DNA of 64,000 nt, from positions 1 to 64,000 of IMG/VR virus record IMGVR_UViG_3300021364_000017. One strand, given 5' to 3'. This DNA is from a virus. Position 1 is the first letter of the stretch, and the number at the start of each line of letters is the position of its first letter. Made by a program: the position numbers and the translations under genes. Under the pieces are notes generated by a model. It was given only the letters and a program-made list of their open reading frames with translations, was not told where the DNA came from and ran no database searches. This document shows positions 16,678-26,700 of the stretch, piece after piece.

Positions 16678-17973
16678 CTATTTTGATAATACTCCCGATG
16701 ACTGCGCACTTGAACCAGGAGGATAACTGGGTTGGTTATTTGCAGCGTTTGAAATTGTTTCGTTTGAAAAATCTATACGTTTTGTCTTGATGGGGGTTGG
16801 ACCTCCTGGTTCAGTATAATATCCATAGTCTTCTGAAGAAATTGAATTACCAGTGCCACTTACATTTGTAGGATTATTATTTCCTGGTGATGATATTGTC
16901 TCATTACATAAATCAAAACGTACAACTGTGTTATGATATACTAAGTTATTATATGGTGGAGCGGGTCCGCCGTCAAATCCACCGATGAAATAACCATAAC
17001 TTTTATTATATACATTAGCAGTATTCGCCTTTGCTGATGGAAGTGTTGCAGGTGAATTTGCCACTGTTTCATTTGCAAAATAAAGACGTTCTATTGTATT
17101 TTGATATGGTGGGTAATAAAACCCACTTGATCCATTAGCAAAATATGCATTATCTGCAGAATTTGAACATTTATGCTGGTATTTACTTAACACCAAATTA
17201 TTTCCTGGTAGAGAACTGGTCTCATTTGAAAAATTAATACGTTGAATAGTTCTAATTGTATTGTTAGGTGTAAAACCACCAGCCCACCAACCATAGTCAG
17301 CATTAAATGCTGTAGCAGTATATGCAATTTTATTACTATTTCCAATAATCATACTACCAGGTGGATTTGACCACGTATTATTTGAATAAGTAATTTTATA
17401 GATTGCGTTCGAATATACTCCATATGCGGGCGCAGATAATCCACCACCAAAGAATCCTTCACCATTACTATCGTCCGATATACCACCTTGATTACGTATT
17501 GGAATGAAGGTTGATGTAGTGGTTGAATAGGTCTCATTTGAAAATGAAAATAGCCTTGTATCTTTTTTAAAACTAGTGGGGTATGGAGCTGTAAAATCAC
17601 CTCCTCCTACTATATAACCAGTGGTTACACTTACTCCTTGAGGATGACCACCACTTGCAGAAGCTCCTTGAAAATCTTGTAAACTAATTGTACCTGAAGC
17701 GGGAATGCCTGAGGCTACACCATAATATTCATTAATTCCAATGGGATTTGTTCCTCCAAAAACATTTTGAACATCGCTAAGTGAAATTGTTCCAGTGGGA
17801 AGAGATCCACTTCCTCCTGTACAATGTGGTGGATTGGGAAGTGGTACTGGAGACGGAGATGGGGTAGGAGATGGGGATGGGCTTCCAATAAAACTCCATA
17901 CACCAATATATCTTTTATCTAATGCACTATATCCTTTTGAAAATCCATTATCGTGGTCAAAATAATTATTCAT
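16678..17973 (-). CDS. Kelch-like beta-propeller adhesin with Ser-Pro linker, 431 aa
   Basis: The N-terminus (MNNYFDHDNGFSKGYSALDK) matches the 26-codon remnant elsewhere in the window. Residues about 31-49 are a Ser-Pro linker (SPSPSPTPSPSPVPLPNPP). Two GTISL modules follow (GTISLSDVQNVFGG and GTISLQDFQG), a motif common in marine phage fibre proteins. From about residue 115 there are six kelch-like repeats of about 55 residues, each with an F/I-x-N-E-T strand (FSFSNET, INFSNET, LYFANET, FDLCNET, IDFSNET) and a YG-x-x-x-GG strand, consistent with a six-bladed beta-propeller. Its ATG overlaps the stop of the S74 fibre gene (TGATG), so the two are translationally coupled and probably work together as a tail appendage. 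Confidence 0.85.
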   Translation of the reverse strand: MNNYFDHDNGFSKGYSALDKRYIGVWSFIGSPSPSPTPSPSPVPLPNPPHCTGGSGSLPTGTISLSDVQNVFGGTNPIGINEYYGVASGIPASGTISLQDFQGASASGGHPQGVSVTTGYIVGGGDFTAPYPTSFKKDTRLFSFSNETYSTTTSTFIPIRNQGGISDDSNGEGFFGGGLSAPAYGVYSNAIYKITYSNNTWSNPPGSMIIGNSNKIAYTATAFNADYGWWAGGFTPNNTIRTIQRINFSNETSSLPGNNLVLSKYQHKCSNSADNAYFANGSSGFYYPPYQNTIERLYFANETVANSPATLPSAKANTANVYNKSYGYFIGGFDGGPAPPYNNLVYHNTVVRFDLCNETISSPGNNNPTNVSGTGNSISSEDYGYYTEPGGPTPIKTKRIDFSNETISNAANNQPSYPPGSSAQSSGVLSK

Positions 17974-20450
17974 CAGTTACCCTCCTCCAATTTTGCTTTT
18001 AAATCATCAATCTGTTTTTGTTGTTCCTTTATTGCTTCAATTAATACTCCAACCATATTTCCATAAGCAACAGTCTTTGTTCCATCTTGAGCAGTTCTTA
18101 CAACTTCTGGAAGGACTGCTTCAACTTCTTGTGCAATCACACCTGACTGCCTAGGTTCATCATCTATATCTATACGATCAAAAGTTACACCACGAATCTG
18201 AGATACTTTATCTAGTGCATTGGGAATAACTTCAATGTTCTTCTTAAGGTTGATATCAGAGAAAGCAGTGACGTTATTTGAAGCAGTAATAGCACCACTA
18301 TTACTAATCCTTACAATATCACTACCGCTTCTACGGAAAACACAAACTTCTGTAGAATTAGCACCAGCAGCAATGTAGAAACGATTGGAGTGGTATTCAA
18401 TCTTACCTATATCATTTCCTGGATTTCCTGACCAAGTTTCATTACCTTCTTCCAGGAAATAAAGGTTTGGGGATGTTCCATCATTTGAATAATAACGAAG
18501 ACCCCACTGATTAGCTGCATTTAGAAATCCAATAGAAGAAGCATTATCTGCATAAAGACTTGCTCTACGAGTCGTTCCATTTGTTTTGAACTCAATTCTT
18601 ATACTGTTGCCAGCGTCTCTTACCGTCCATTGGTCTGTTCCGTCTGAAACAAAATGGCATCCGGTTGCTTCGTTATAAAGTCCTTCTCCCGCATTATAAT
18701 TACGGAACCAATTATCTGCATAAAAGTCGTCAGCACGGACATTCTTACCGGAAGTTGCCCAAGTGTAACCATCAAGATTATCAGCATCAAGACCAGAACC
18801 AGCACCATCTGAAGTGCTAGTCCAAACTTGCTGCCAAGGATACCAACCTCCGTTATTCCAACCTGTTCTTAGAGCTATCTTATTTCCAGTATGTGGGGTA
18901 TAGAGTTGACATAATCCGTTTCCATTTGCCTCAAAAACTGTTAAAACTCCATATCTGTAAATCCCAGGTATTGCAGATTCTGGGTTATTTGTTCCAGTAT
19001 ATGTGGATGAACTAACAACTCCATACATTCCAGGTTCTGTTATATCCCAACTTGTAGAAGCACCTAGCGCACTTCCTCTATCGCAGACGAAAGCAGATTT
19101 TTGCGATCCATCAAGTAAGTCAGCATCAAGACCAGACCCAGCACCATCATTTGCTGCGTTCCATATTTTTGTCCATCCTGCATAACTTCCACTATCATAA
19201 TGACGGTTATACAAATCACCGTTATCATAAAAACTACCAGCAATTTGATGTCCCCAACCATTAGTACTATTTGTATGTCTTATGTTTATAAATGAATACC
19301 AAGTGTTTGTGGGAGCGTTATTAGCAGTTCCAAATACATCAAAGAATCCAGATCTTAAATTCTGTGCTGTATTCGTGTTCGCCGTTGTGCCAAGATTATT
19401 TGATCCGTATGGTATCCTGTCTGCCTGAATGCCGTCAATCGTATCAGCATCAAGACCAGAACCAGCACCATCATTACCTGCGTGCCAGACTGTGCTACCA
19501 CCGGCAGAGAAAGAACCAGCGTAAACAATACTATTGCCACCGTTTTTATAAGTTGTATCAGAGCAGAAGTGCCAAGTGTTAGTCGAATCGTTGTGCCAGA
19601 CATGATCGATATTGCTTCCGGTTCTGGTTGCGAAAGCACCGTCCGCGTCGTTTGCTATAAAAGCACCGTTATTAGAGTAAAAGTCCTTACCATTAGAACT
19701 TACACCGCCACTAAGTGTAATCTGACCAGTAGCAGTACTATTGGCATCAGACCTCAGGAAACTTGAAGCATGAAGTGTATCAACAGTATCAGCATCCATA
19801 CTATTTCCAGCGCCTTCGTCTGCTATAGTAAGAATTCTACTACCATTAACTTTTGCGACTCCATTACTCCCTGGTAGTAAATTAATACCACCAATTAAAG
19901 TTGTTCCACCTTGTCCAAGCGCAAGATCAGCACTAGCGTCCCATTTAAGCAAAGTTCTGATATATCCGTTAGTATATCCAGCAATTCTCTGACCACTTCC
20001 AAATGCAAATGCTACCTCTGTTGCAGTATCAGTTCCAGTGCCACCACCGGGAGGGTCAAATGTTGCAAGTGTGGAGTTACCAACAAATGGTCCACCAAAG
20101 GTAGTTCCTTTTATATCAAGTGCGTAATCGGGATTAGTTTTTCCAATACCAATTAATGGTGTTGTTTCAAATGGTGCAAGTAATATAGTTCCATCTGAAT
20201 TTACATCAATACTTGGAACACCAGATACATCATTAACTGAAAAAATACTACCGCTGGTTAAATTATTCGTGACTGAAAATAATTGTCCAGCACTTCCTTC
20301 AAAAGATAAAGTACCCCCATCAAGGTCGATTGCACTAACAGTGATTGTAGATGAACTGCTAGAAGTTGCACCAGTAAATTCAATTTTAGGGTCATCAGTG
20401 CTTGACCCACTATTAGGAGTTATAAGAATATCTTTATCAGAAAGTGCCAT
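17973..20450 (-). CDS. Tail fibre with S74 chaperone domain, 825 aa
   Basis: A shorter relative of the 1996-residue fibre. The N-terminus (MALSDKDILITPNSGSSTDD) is different. The middle has four copies of the GAGSGLDADTIDG module with WHAGNDGAGSG or FLRSD. The last 95 residues are an S74 intramolecular chaperone with Ser731 and Lys736 in FSDINLKKN, then SGVIAQEVEAVLPEVV and a helical tail; autocleavage before Ser731 is expected from the family. AAGGAAT precedes the ATG, and CTAAATA lies 26 bases upstream, formed in part by the stop of the previous gene. The chaperone is about two-thirds identical by eye to that of the larger fibre, marking recent common origin. Confidence 0.9.
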   Translation of the reverse strand: MALSDKDILITPNSGSSTDDPKIEFTGATSSSSSTITVSAIDLDGGTLSFEGSAGQLFSVTNNLTSGSIFSVNDVSGVPSIDVNSDGTILLAPFETTPLIGIGKTNPDYALDIKGTTFGGPFVGNSTLATFDPPGGGTGTDTATEVAFAFGSGQRIAGYTNGYIRTLLKWDASADLALGQGGTTLIGGINLLPGSNGVAKVNGSRILTIADEGAGNSMDADTVDTLHASSFLRSDANSTATGQITLSGGVSSNGKDFYSNNGAFIANDADGAFATRTGSNIDHVWHNDSTNTWHFCSDTTYKNGGNSIVYAGSFSAGGSTVWHAGNDGAGSGLDADTIDGIQADRIPYGSNNLGTTANTNTAQNLRSGFFDVFGTANNAPTNTWYSFINIRHTNSTNGWGHQIAGSFYDNGDLYNRHYDSGSYAGWTKIWNAANDGAGSGLDADLLDGSQKSAFVCDRGSALGASTSWDITEPGMYGVVSSSTYTGTNNPESAIPGIYRYGVLTVFEANGNGLCQLYTPHTGNKIALRTGWNNGGWYPWQQVWTSTSDGAGSGLDADNLDGYTWATSGKNVRADDFYADNWFRNYNAGEGLYNEATGCHFVSDGTDQWTVRDAGNSIRIEFKTNGTTRRASLYADNASSIGFLNAANQWGLRYYSNDGTSPNLYFLEEGNETWSGNPGNDIGKIEYHSNRFYIAAGANSTEVCVFRRSGSDIVRISNSGAITASNNVTAFSDINLKKNIEVIPNALDKVSQIRGVTFDRIDIDDEPRQSGVIAQEVEAVLPEVVRTAQDGTKTVAYGNMVGVLIEAIKEQQKQIDDLKAKLEEGN

Positions 20451-20476
20451 TTACTTATAAAATTCCTTTTATTATG

Positions 20477-20483
20477 TATTTAG
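20477..20483 (-). promoter_or_regulatory. Late promoter CTAAATA overlapping a stop codon
   Basis: The TAA inside this element is the stop of the LamG copy 3 gene (ATC TAA ATA). It lies 26 bases before the ATG of the 825-residue fibre gene. Confidence 0.6.
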
Positions 20484-21124
20484 ATACCAAATCTTCCTCT
20501 GAGTGCATTAAAGTTTTGTTGAACTTCTGATGCTGTAAGAACTCTATTATAACAAATAAGATTTGCTATTTGACAAGTAGTGACCTGAGTTGGTCTACCG
20601 TTTAAATTCCACCCGTTTGGTCCTGCACTACCATTAGAATTTGTTACTTCATGATCAGCATTGATATAAAGAGAATAACTATCGGAATTTAAATCTCCAG
20701 TTCCTGTAAACATTCTCCACGTTGTATCTGCTGTGGGTGATGAAATATTATTAACCCATCCTTCCGCATAATAATCTCCATAAGTTGTGTCATGATGAGC
20801 CAATAACCAATTATTACTATATGAATTTATGGTTCTTCCAACATCCCCATTGACATTCTTTCTTACGAAAGACATTACAGTATAATTACTAGATGATAAA
20901 TTTAAACTTGTGTTTTGTCCGTATCCATTTAAATCGTCTGGAAAATTTAAAACACCAGCAAATGAATTTACATGAGTAACTGCAGAACCCAGTGTAATAT
21001 TATGTCCATTACCACTTATATCGGTCCAAGTAGTTCCACTACCTGGATATGATTTTGTATTTCCTGCATCAACAAGCATTACTAATCCGTTAGTAACTAT
21101 TCGTGGTGAATGTGCAAGTCCCAT
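20480..21124 (-). CDS. LamG/concanavalin-like domain protein, copy 3, 214 aa
   Basis: A compact lectin-like protein, last of three related genes in a row. It begins MGLAHSPRIVTNGLVMLVDA and has the features of laminin-G/ConA-like jelly rolls: DAGNTKSYPGSGTTW, DISGNGHNITLG, NYTVMSFVRK, then YSLYINADHE and ICYNRVLTASEVQQNFNALR. The family end, RGRFGI, is shared with the next two paralogues. Such modules commonly bind glycans, so attachment or decoration of the capsid or tail is likely but unproven. GAGGGAG is a strong ribosome site, and the gene starts one base after the stop of the 79-codon gene, so both share a promoter. Confidence 0.85.
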   Translation of the reverse strand: MGLAHSPRIVTNGLVMLVDAGNTKSYPGSGTTWTDISGNGHNITLGSAVTHVNSFAGVLNFPDDLNGYGQNTSLNLSSSNYTVMSFVRKNVNGDVGRTINSYSNNWLLAHHDTTYGDYYAEGWVNNISSPTADTTWRMFTGTGDLNSDSYSLYINADHEVTNSNGSAGPNGWNLNGRPTQVTTCQIANLICYNRVLTASEVQQNFNALRGRFGI

Positions 21125-21125
21125 A

Positions 21126-21365
21126 TTAATCTCCCTCAGAAGTCCATTCTTCTGTTTCTAAAATGTCGTTTATTTGTGTTCTGGTATACGGACCTTCTAC
21201 TTCCGAATTGATAACAAACTCGGGTGGCATATCACCCTCCCAATTCACATAAGTCTTTGTTTGATCAACAGATTTACGCAATGTATCTTCAGTAGGATCT
21301 GTTATATAAGTCCAATCAAGGTTAGAAATTTCTGTTGTGGAAATAACGTAATAATTTGCTGACAT
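21126..21365 (-). CDS. Small acidic hypothetical protein, 79 aa
   Basis: The protein begins MSANYYVISTTEISNLDWTY and ends EWTSEGD; it is acidic, with Trp/Tyr-rich strands (KTYVNWEGDMPPEFVINSEV). It has no signal or membrane segment. It is inserted between two LamG-like paralogues and is followed after one base by the third. Similar small ORFs are seen beside fibre genes in marine phages, so a fibre-associated or chaperone role is possible. A CTAAATA late promoter lies 17 bases upstream, overlapping the stop of the previous gene. The small size limits confidence in function, not in the ORF. Confidence 0.75.
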   Translation of the reverse strand: MSANYYVISTTEISNLDWTYITDPTEDTLRKSVDQTKTYVNWEGDMPPEFVINSEVEGPYTRTQINDILETEEWTSEGD

Positions 21366-21382
21366 AATAGAAATATTTTAAA

Positions 21383-21389
21383 TATTTAG
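21383..21389 (-). promoter_or_regulatory. Late promoter CTAAATA overlapping a stop codon
   Basis: Same arrangement as at the end of LamG copy 3: the stop of LamG copy 2 is inside the element (GGT ATC TAA ATA), 17 bases before the 79-codon gene. Confidence 0.6.
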
Positions 21390-22558
21390 ATACCAAATCT
21401 TCCTCTCAGGGCAATGAAGTTTCTTTGAATTTCTGATGCTGTGAGTGCTCTGCTGTATATGGAAAATGTTGCTATCTTACCATTAGTAAATTGATTTGTT
21501 GTGTGTTGAGACCTCATTAAGAACAAATTGGTATTTGCCAAATTAATATCAGTCGTCATAGTAAATGGAGTTCCAGTTAGTGTATTATTAATGTACATAC
21601 TACAAGTTCCACTAAGTCTTTTAAATACGACATTATACCAAACACCAGTACTTGGAGTCCAACTAAATGTCCCTCTCAACGCACCTTCAGCATAAACGTT
21701 AACTCCACTTGCACCTGTTTGATATCTAAACAATAAAGTATCCGACCAAGAACCATTTTCAAATATAGTATCAACATCAGTTGTATCAAAGTTAATCCAA
21801 GTAGAATATGTGAAGTCATTAGTTCTTGGAACTAATCCACTGTTTGATAGAGAAATATAAGTACTATCACTTGTGATATCAAAGTATCCATTAGTAAAAG
21901 TAGGACTTCCATTTACAGTAGCATTCCTTCCATTACCACTTAAATCTAAAGTTCGTTCATTAAAACTACTATCAAGTGTATATTCTTTCGTGAACTCAGT
22001 CGCAGTTGACCCTCTTTCTATTTGTAATCCATCCCACCATACATTTATTCCAGTACCACCAGATTGTGGACCATCAAGTCTCATTTGAAGAAATGCTGTA
22101 TTTGAATTTGAAAATGTTCCGGTGTATGATACTCTCGTCCAAGATGTTGATATATTCACAGTCGTATTAGGAATTTCAACAAATGTCCCACCTGAATTCG
22201 CGCCGAATAGTAAAAGTTCGCCGGTAGTGCTTTGAGATGCCTTGACATATACACTTATTGTCCAAGTTTCTCCAGAGACAGCATTGGCAAGATTCCATAT
22301 TGATGAGTTATAAGAAACGATATGTGGATCATTATTAGTCACTGCCATTTTCAATGGAGTATTTCCTACTGGAGAAGATATTGTATCTCTCGATAAAGTA
22401 CTATTTGATGCGTTGGCATCGCCTCTGGTATCAACATACCATCCATAAATGTCTGTTCCTCTTGGAAAAACATTTGGACTGAATGACTTCTTATTGCCTG
22501 CATCAATTGCTAATACCAATCCATCTTCTTCTGAGTTAGGTCCTGAATATACTCCCAT
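21386..22558 (-). CDS. LamG/concanavalin-like protein, copy 2, 390 aa
   Basis: A two-part lectin-like protein. The N-terminus is the family start (MGVYSGPNSEEDGLVLAIDA). Residues about 45-195 look like a carbohydrate-binding-type beta sandwich (ETWTISVYVKASQSTTGELL ... GINVWWDGLQIERGSTATEF). Residues about 200-385 form a LamG-like domain (DLSGNGRNATVNGSPTFTNG, DFTYSTWINF, CSMYINNTLTG). It ends SEIQRNFIALRGRFGI, as in the next paralogue. The ATG overlaps the previous stop (TAATG). Glycan binding on the host surface is the likely role by family, and the extra sandwich makes it bigger than copy 3. Confidence 0.85.
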   Translation of the reverse strand: MGVYSGPNSEEDGLVLAIDAGNKKSFSPNVFPRGTDIYGWYVDTRGDANASNSTLSRDTISSPVGNTPLKMAVTNNDPHIVSYNSSIWNLANAVSGETWTISVYVKASQSTTGELLLFGANSGGTFVEIPNTTVNISTSWTRVSYTGTFSNSNTAFLQMRLDGPQSGGTGINVWWDGLQIERGSTATEFTKEYTLDSSFNERTLDLSGNGRNATVNGSPTFTNGYFDITSDSTYISLSNSGLVPRTNDFTYSTWINFDTTDVDTIFENGSWSDTLLFRYQTGASGVNVYAEGALRGTFSWTPSTGVWYNVVFKRLSGTCSMYINNTLTGTPFTMTTDINLANTNLFLMRSQHTTNQFTNGKIATFSIYSRALTASEIQRNFIALRGRFGI

Positions 22559-23709
22559 TAGACTCCAAACCTCTCTCTATGTGCATTAAAGTTTTGTTTA
22601 AACTCATCATCAGTCAATATTCTATCGTATAAGAATACTGGACCCATATAAGCGGTATTATTACCAGAAATGTTTATCTTAAATTCATTTATATCCCCAT
22701 AACCCGCAACATCTCTAGTTTGTGTCTGGGTACTCACTAAATCACCTTGAGTATAGTGTTTAAATACTGTATTATTGTGAGAAACTCCAAGACACCACCA
22801 AGTCTGATCATCCCATTGAGATGCACTCATGTGTCCAAATGTAAGCCAACTACTTATACTGTAATCTTTTTGATAACCTAATATATATGAATTAGTCGTT
22901 TGTCTTGTATCAACAGTATAAAAATAATTATGAGAAGAATTGGTGTCATCTAACATTATAACACCTCTATAATCACCGGGAGTTGTTCCAGTACTTCTTA
23001 CCCAATAAATCATAGACCAAACTTCATGATTTAAGTTGGGGGATAGACTTACAACTATTCCAGTTGAATAATTATGATCTAAAACTGTTCCTGCAATTGT
23101 ATCATTTGCGGATACTAAAGTTGTTGGTGTCCCACTTTCAGTTCCAGTTAAACTTAGTAATGATGTTCCTCTTGTTTTGTTTGATGCTACTGTTTGGTTA
23201 TAATCACTGACTGTTGAACCTTTCTCTAATTGTGCTCCCCAAATGTAAAAAGTAGTATTAATATTATTTGGAATACAAGGATACCAACTTGATGTTGTAG
23301 TTACAGTTGCTGTGGTTGAAAATCTTTGCCATGTAGTTGTTGCAGTATGTGTCACAACCCCTTGTCCATTATCTGTTCCGTTATATGTTTGCATAACAAA
23401 ATTTTGACTACCAGATGCGGTTCTTACCCAACAAGATAATGTAAAAGTACCACTCCCACCAGCAAAAGTTTGATATAAGTATTGATTTGTAGCACTTCTA
23501 GATGCTGTATCTGCGGTTAATGTTCCATCTGGTGCTGCAACACTATTTGCAGATACAGTAAATCCATTTTGCTTTACCCAATTTGTTTGAGAAAAATCTT
23601 CACTGTATACTAGTAAATTTTCTTTATTGTCGAGACACTTTACATTTTTTGTATCATAATAAACTCTCAATCCATCAGTAACAATTTTTGGATTATATGC
23701 TATTCCCAT
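22558..23709 (-). CDS. LamG/concanavalin-like protein, copy 1, 383 aa
   Basis: First of the three paralogues. It begins MGIAYNPKIVTDGLRVYYDT. Residues about 25-165 are a CBM-like sandwich (NLLVYSEDFSQTNWVKQNGF ... TFYIWGAQLEKGSTVSDY) resembling that of copy 2. Residues about 180-375 are a LamG-like domain, and the protein ends DDEFKQNFNAHRERFGV. The start overlaps the stop of the giant fibre gene (TGATG), so it is the second gene of that transcript. The shared ends and coupling suggest that fibre and lectins are made in fixed ratio. Function is inferred from fold features only. Confidence 0.85.
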   Translation of the reverse strand: MGIAYNPKIVTDGLRVYYDTKNVKCLDNKENLLVYSEDFSQTNWVKQNGFTVSANSVAAPDGTLTADTASRSATNQYLYQTFAGGSGTFTLSCWVRTASGSQNFVMQTYNGTDNGQGVVTHTATTTWQRFSTTATVTTTSSWYPCIPNNINTTFYIWGAQLEKGSTVSDYNQTVASNKTRGTSLLSLTGTESGTPTTLVSANDTIAGTVLDHNYSTGIVVSLSPNLNHEVWSMIYWVRSTGTTPGDYRGVIMLDDTNSSHNYFYTVDTRQTTNSYILGYQKDYSISSWLTFGHMSASQWDDQTWWCLGVSHNNTVFKHYTQGDLVSTQTQTRDVAGYGDINEFKINISGNNTAYMGPVFLYDRILTDDEFKQNFNAHRERFGV

Positions 23710-26700
23710 CAGTATTCAACCTCAAATCTTTCTACATCTTTTCTTTCACCGAATACTGTATAGAAACAATCAACTATATCATTTGCAGACTCTACTACCA
23801 CAGTATTATCAGCAATATCTACTACACTATGTAGTGGAGCTTTTCTTCCGATTGGTGTGAGGTTAACTGTAATTGTTTCCTCGTCCACCAGACCAGTCCA
23901 GTAATCTGGAAGTTCAATTGTATTATTGTCTTTCAGTCTTCCACGTATATAAACACCATTCTCAGGACCCTCCAATGAACCATGACGGAGTTTCATTCCC
24001 TCCTTAGTTGGGTGGTCAATGACGAATGACTTAGTGGTTGCTGAAAGAAGACCTGTAACATCTACCCCAGTAGAAGTTGTTGCAAGTTTTAATGAGTTGT
24101 TATTGAAAAGTTGTACTGCTCCACCAGCAATAAACTTAACACCTTGCTCAAAAGATCCACCACCTTGTGCTAATTGTATTTCACTTCCTGCTGGAACTTG
24201 TATACTTATATTGCCATTTGTGCTTTCAAAAATGTTATGAGTTCCATTGTGATAAATTTCACAATCATTACCTGTACCAAGTAAAATTTTCTTATTGTCA
24301 TCAAGATCTAAATCACCGGTAAGAGTAATATTACCACTTGAATCAATCCTCATCCTTTCAGCTCCGGCAGTGACGAAATCCAAACTGTCACTATTATGTC
24401 GGTAATTGATCGCACCACGATAATCACCGTCAGTATCTCCGAAACGGATTTGACCAACATTATTGTTTGGGGAAATTAAATGTAATTCTGTATCTCCATT
24501 GTTTTCTATGGTCACTGACGCATTAGCGCGATACGCTGCACCAGAAAGAGAGCTCCTAGTTACATGAAGTTTACTTTGTGGATCTGTCTCATTGATACCA
24601 ACACCACCACTCTCATTAATTCTGAATAACTCAGTACCACTTCCACTATGACCATTTGAAACTACATTGAATGTTTTGGTGGTATCATTATTATTACTAT
24701 CAATTGATACTTGTACACTACCTGTACTTACAATGGATAATGTATCCGCTGATGAAGGATTATATAATTTTGGATATTGAGAATTTGTTATATCAATCCA
24801 AAGAGAATCATTGTTTATATCTGGGTCTCCAAATCGTGCGATTGTACCAGTACCTCTAACATCAAGTTTATATTCTGGATTATTAGTTCCGATGCCAACA
24901 TCACCACCAGATTCAATTACAAATTTAGTATCCAGATATCCAGATCCGATAAAATATCTAATGAGACCTGTATTGTTTCCGTAAGCACCAAATCCACCAA
25001 CATCTGTTCCATTATTAGTTTTAAAACCATAATCCATTGCCCAACCAACTGTATCACCTCTTCTTTGAAGTCTTGTTCCTAGACCCCCACTAGTGAAAAA
25101 GTGTCTATTTCCTGCAGATGTGTCAAATAGAACATCTAGTTTTCCGTCTCCAGGAGTGTCGGTTCCAATTGCAACATTGCCCTTAATGGGAGACAGATAA
25201 GTATCACCAGTTGTTAAACCAACACCAAGTACATCAGTTTCATCTGTTTCTCCTGGGGTTCTACTCTTGACTACAAAACATTCACTGTCAAAAATAGAAC
25301 CTCCTGCTCTTGTATCTAATCTAAATATACCTCCAGCTTTAGTGTTGTCATATCCAGAGTCAATTTGAGGTACGTTGATAGCATAAGATAAAATTTCACC
25401 ATCAACCTCAGTGAATATTGCACCTTTTTTAGTATTATCAAAAAATAATCCAGAGTCTGTACTAGAAGTACCACCAGCAATATCTCCTATTTTTATAACA
25501 CCATCACCACCATCTATCTTCACATTACCACTTACATCTAGTTCAGACGATGGTGCATCAGATCCGATGCCAACTTTACCGTTTTCATCAATGCGAACCG
25601 ACTCTGTTCTTGCGTTGTTCTGGCCTGTAAAGAAAGCCATCCTGAAGGCTGCTAGAACTGATTTGAACTCTCCAGAGCTCTCTGTGTAACCGACTAATCC
25701 TGTTCCTGTATCACCACCACCACCAACAACTCTTAAGTTTCCATTTAGATCTAATTTTGCTGTTGGATTTGCCTCATTGATACCGATGTCGCCGTCGGAT
25801 TTAATTGTCATCCGAGTAATCGGAGCACTTCCACCATCCGGCGTGGTAAAGAATACTAACTTTCCAGGCATATCATTGGTGCTGGTGTTACCGTCTATCA
25901 AGGCCTCAATCTTTGCCGATTCTATAAATTTAAAGTCATCAGATCCTTGAAAACTTATTCTACCAAGTTTCTCCCCATTTAAGACGCGTCCCTGATTGCC
26001 TAATTGCGTACCTCTAACCCTATTAAAGTATAAAACGCTCGAGCCCCCAGTGTTTATGGTGTTTCTTGTCATTGAAATACTTGAGTCATCAACATCATTA
26101 CCTTCAACCTGAAGCGCCGAACTAAGGGCCTCATTGGGTCCAAAAAAATTAGAACGAGCAGTAATGATGCCCACTAACAGTTTGCCGGAGCTGTCAATAC
26201 GAACTCTTTCAGATCCGGCAGTTTCTATTGCAAAAGTATCATTTGATGGAAATCTAATTGCGGTGTCTGTATCACCTATATGAATAATTTTATCTACAAT
26301 ATTAACACTTCCATTAACACTTGCTTGTCCACTAATATCTAATGATGTTGCTGTTAAAGCACCAGAAACATTTACTGTACTTTGTAAATTGAGTAATGTT
26401 GAAGTTTGAGTACTAACAAGAATTCCATTAATTCTGGTTTCTATTGCACCCTTTTCCGCAAGAAGAGTCGGACTTACAATTTTTCCAGTTATAGAAGCAT
26501 ATTCCCTTACCTGTCCACTACTATTTTCTCCAGTAAATCTTAATTGTCCAATTTGATCATCTACTGCAGGTGATGAGCTATCTCTCTTAAGAGTTATTAC
26601 AGGTTCTGCACCACTTCCAGAATCAGTAGAAACTATTGTTAAAAATCTTGATGTGATATCTCCATCAATATTAACATCCCCTCCAAGAGTAGTGATGCCA

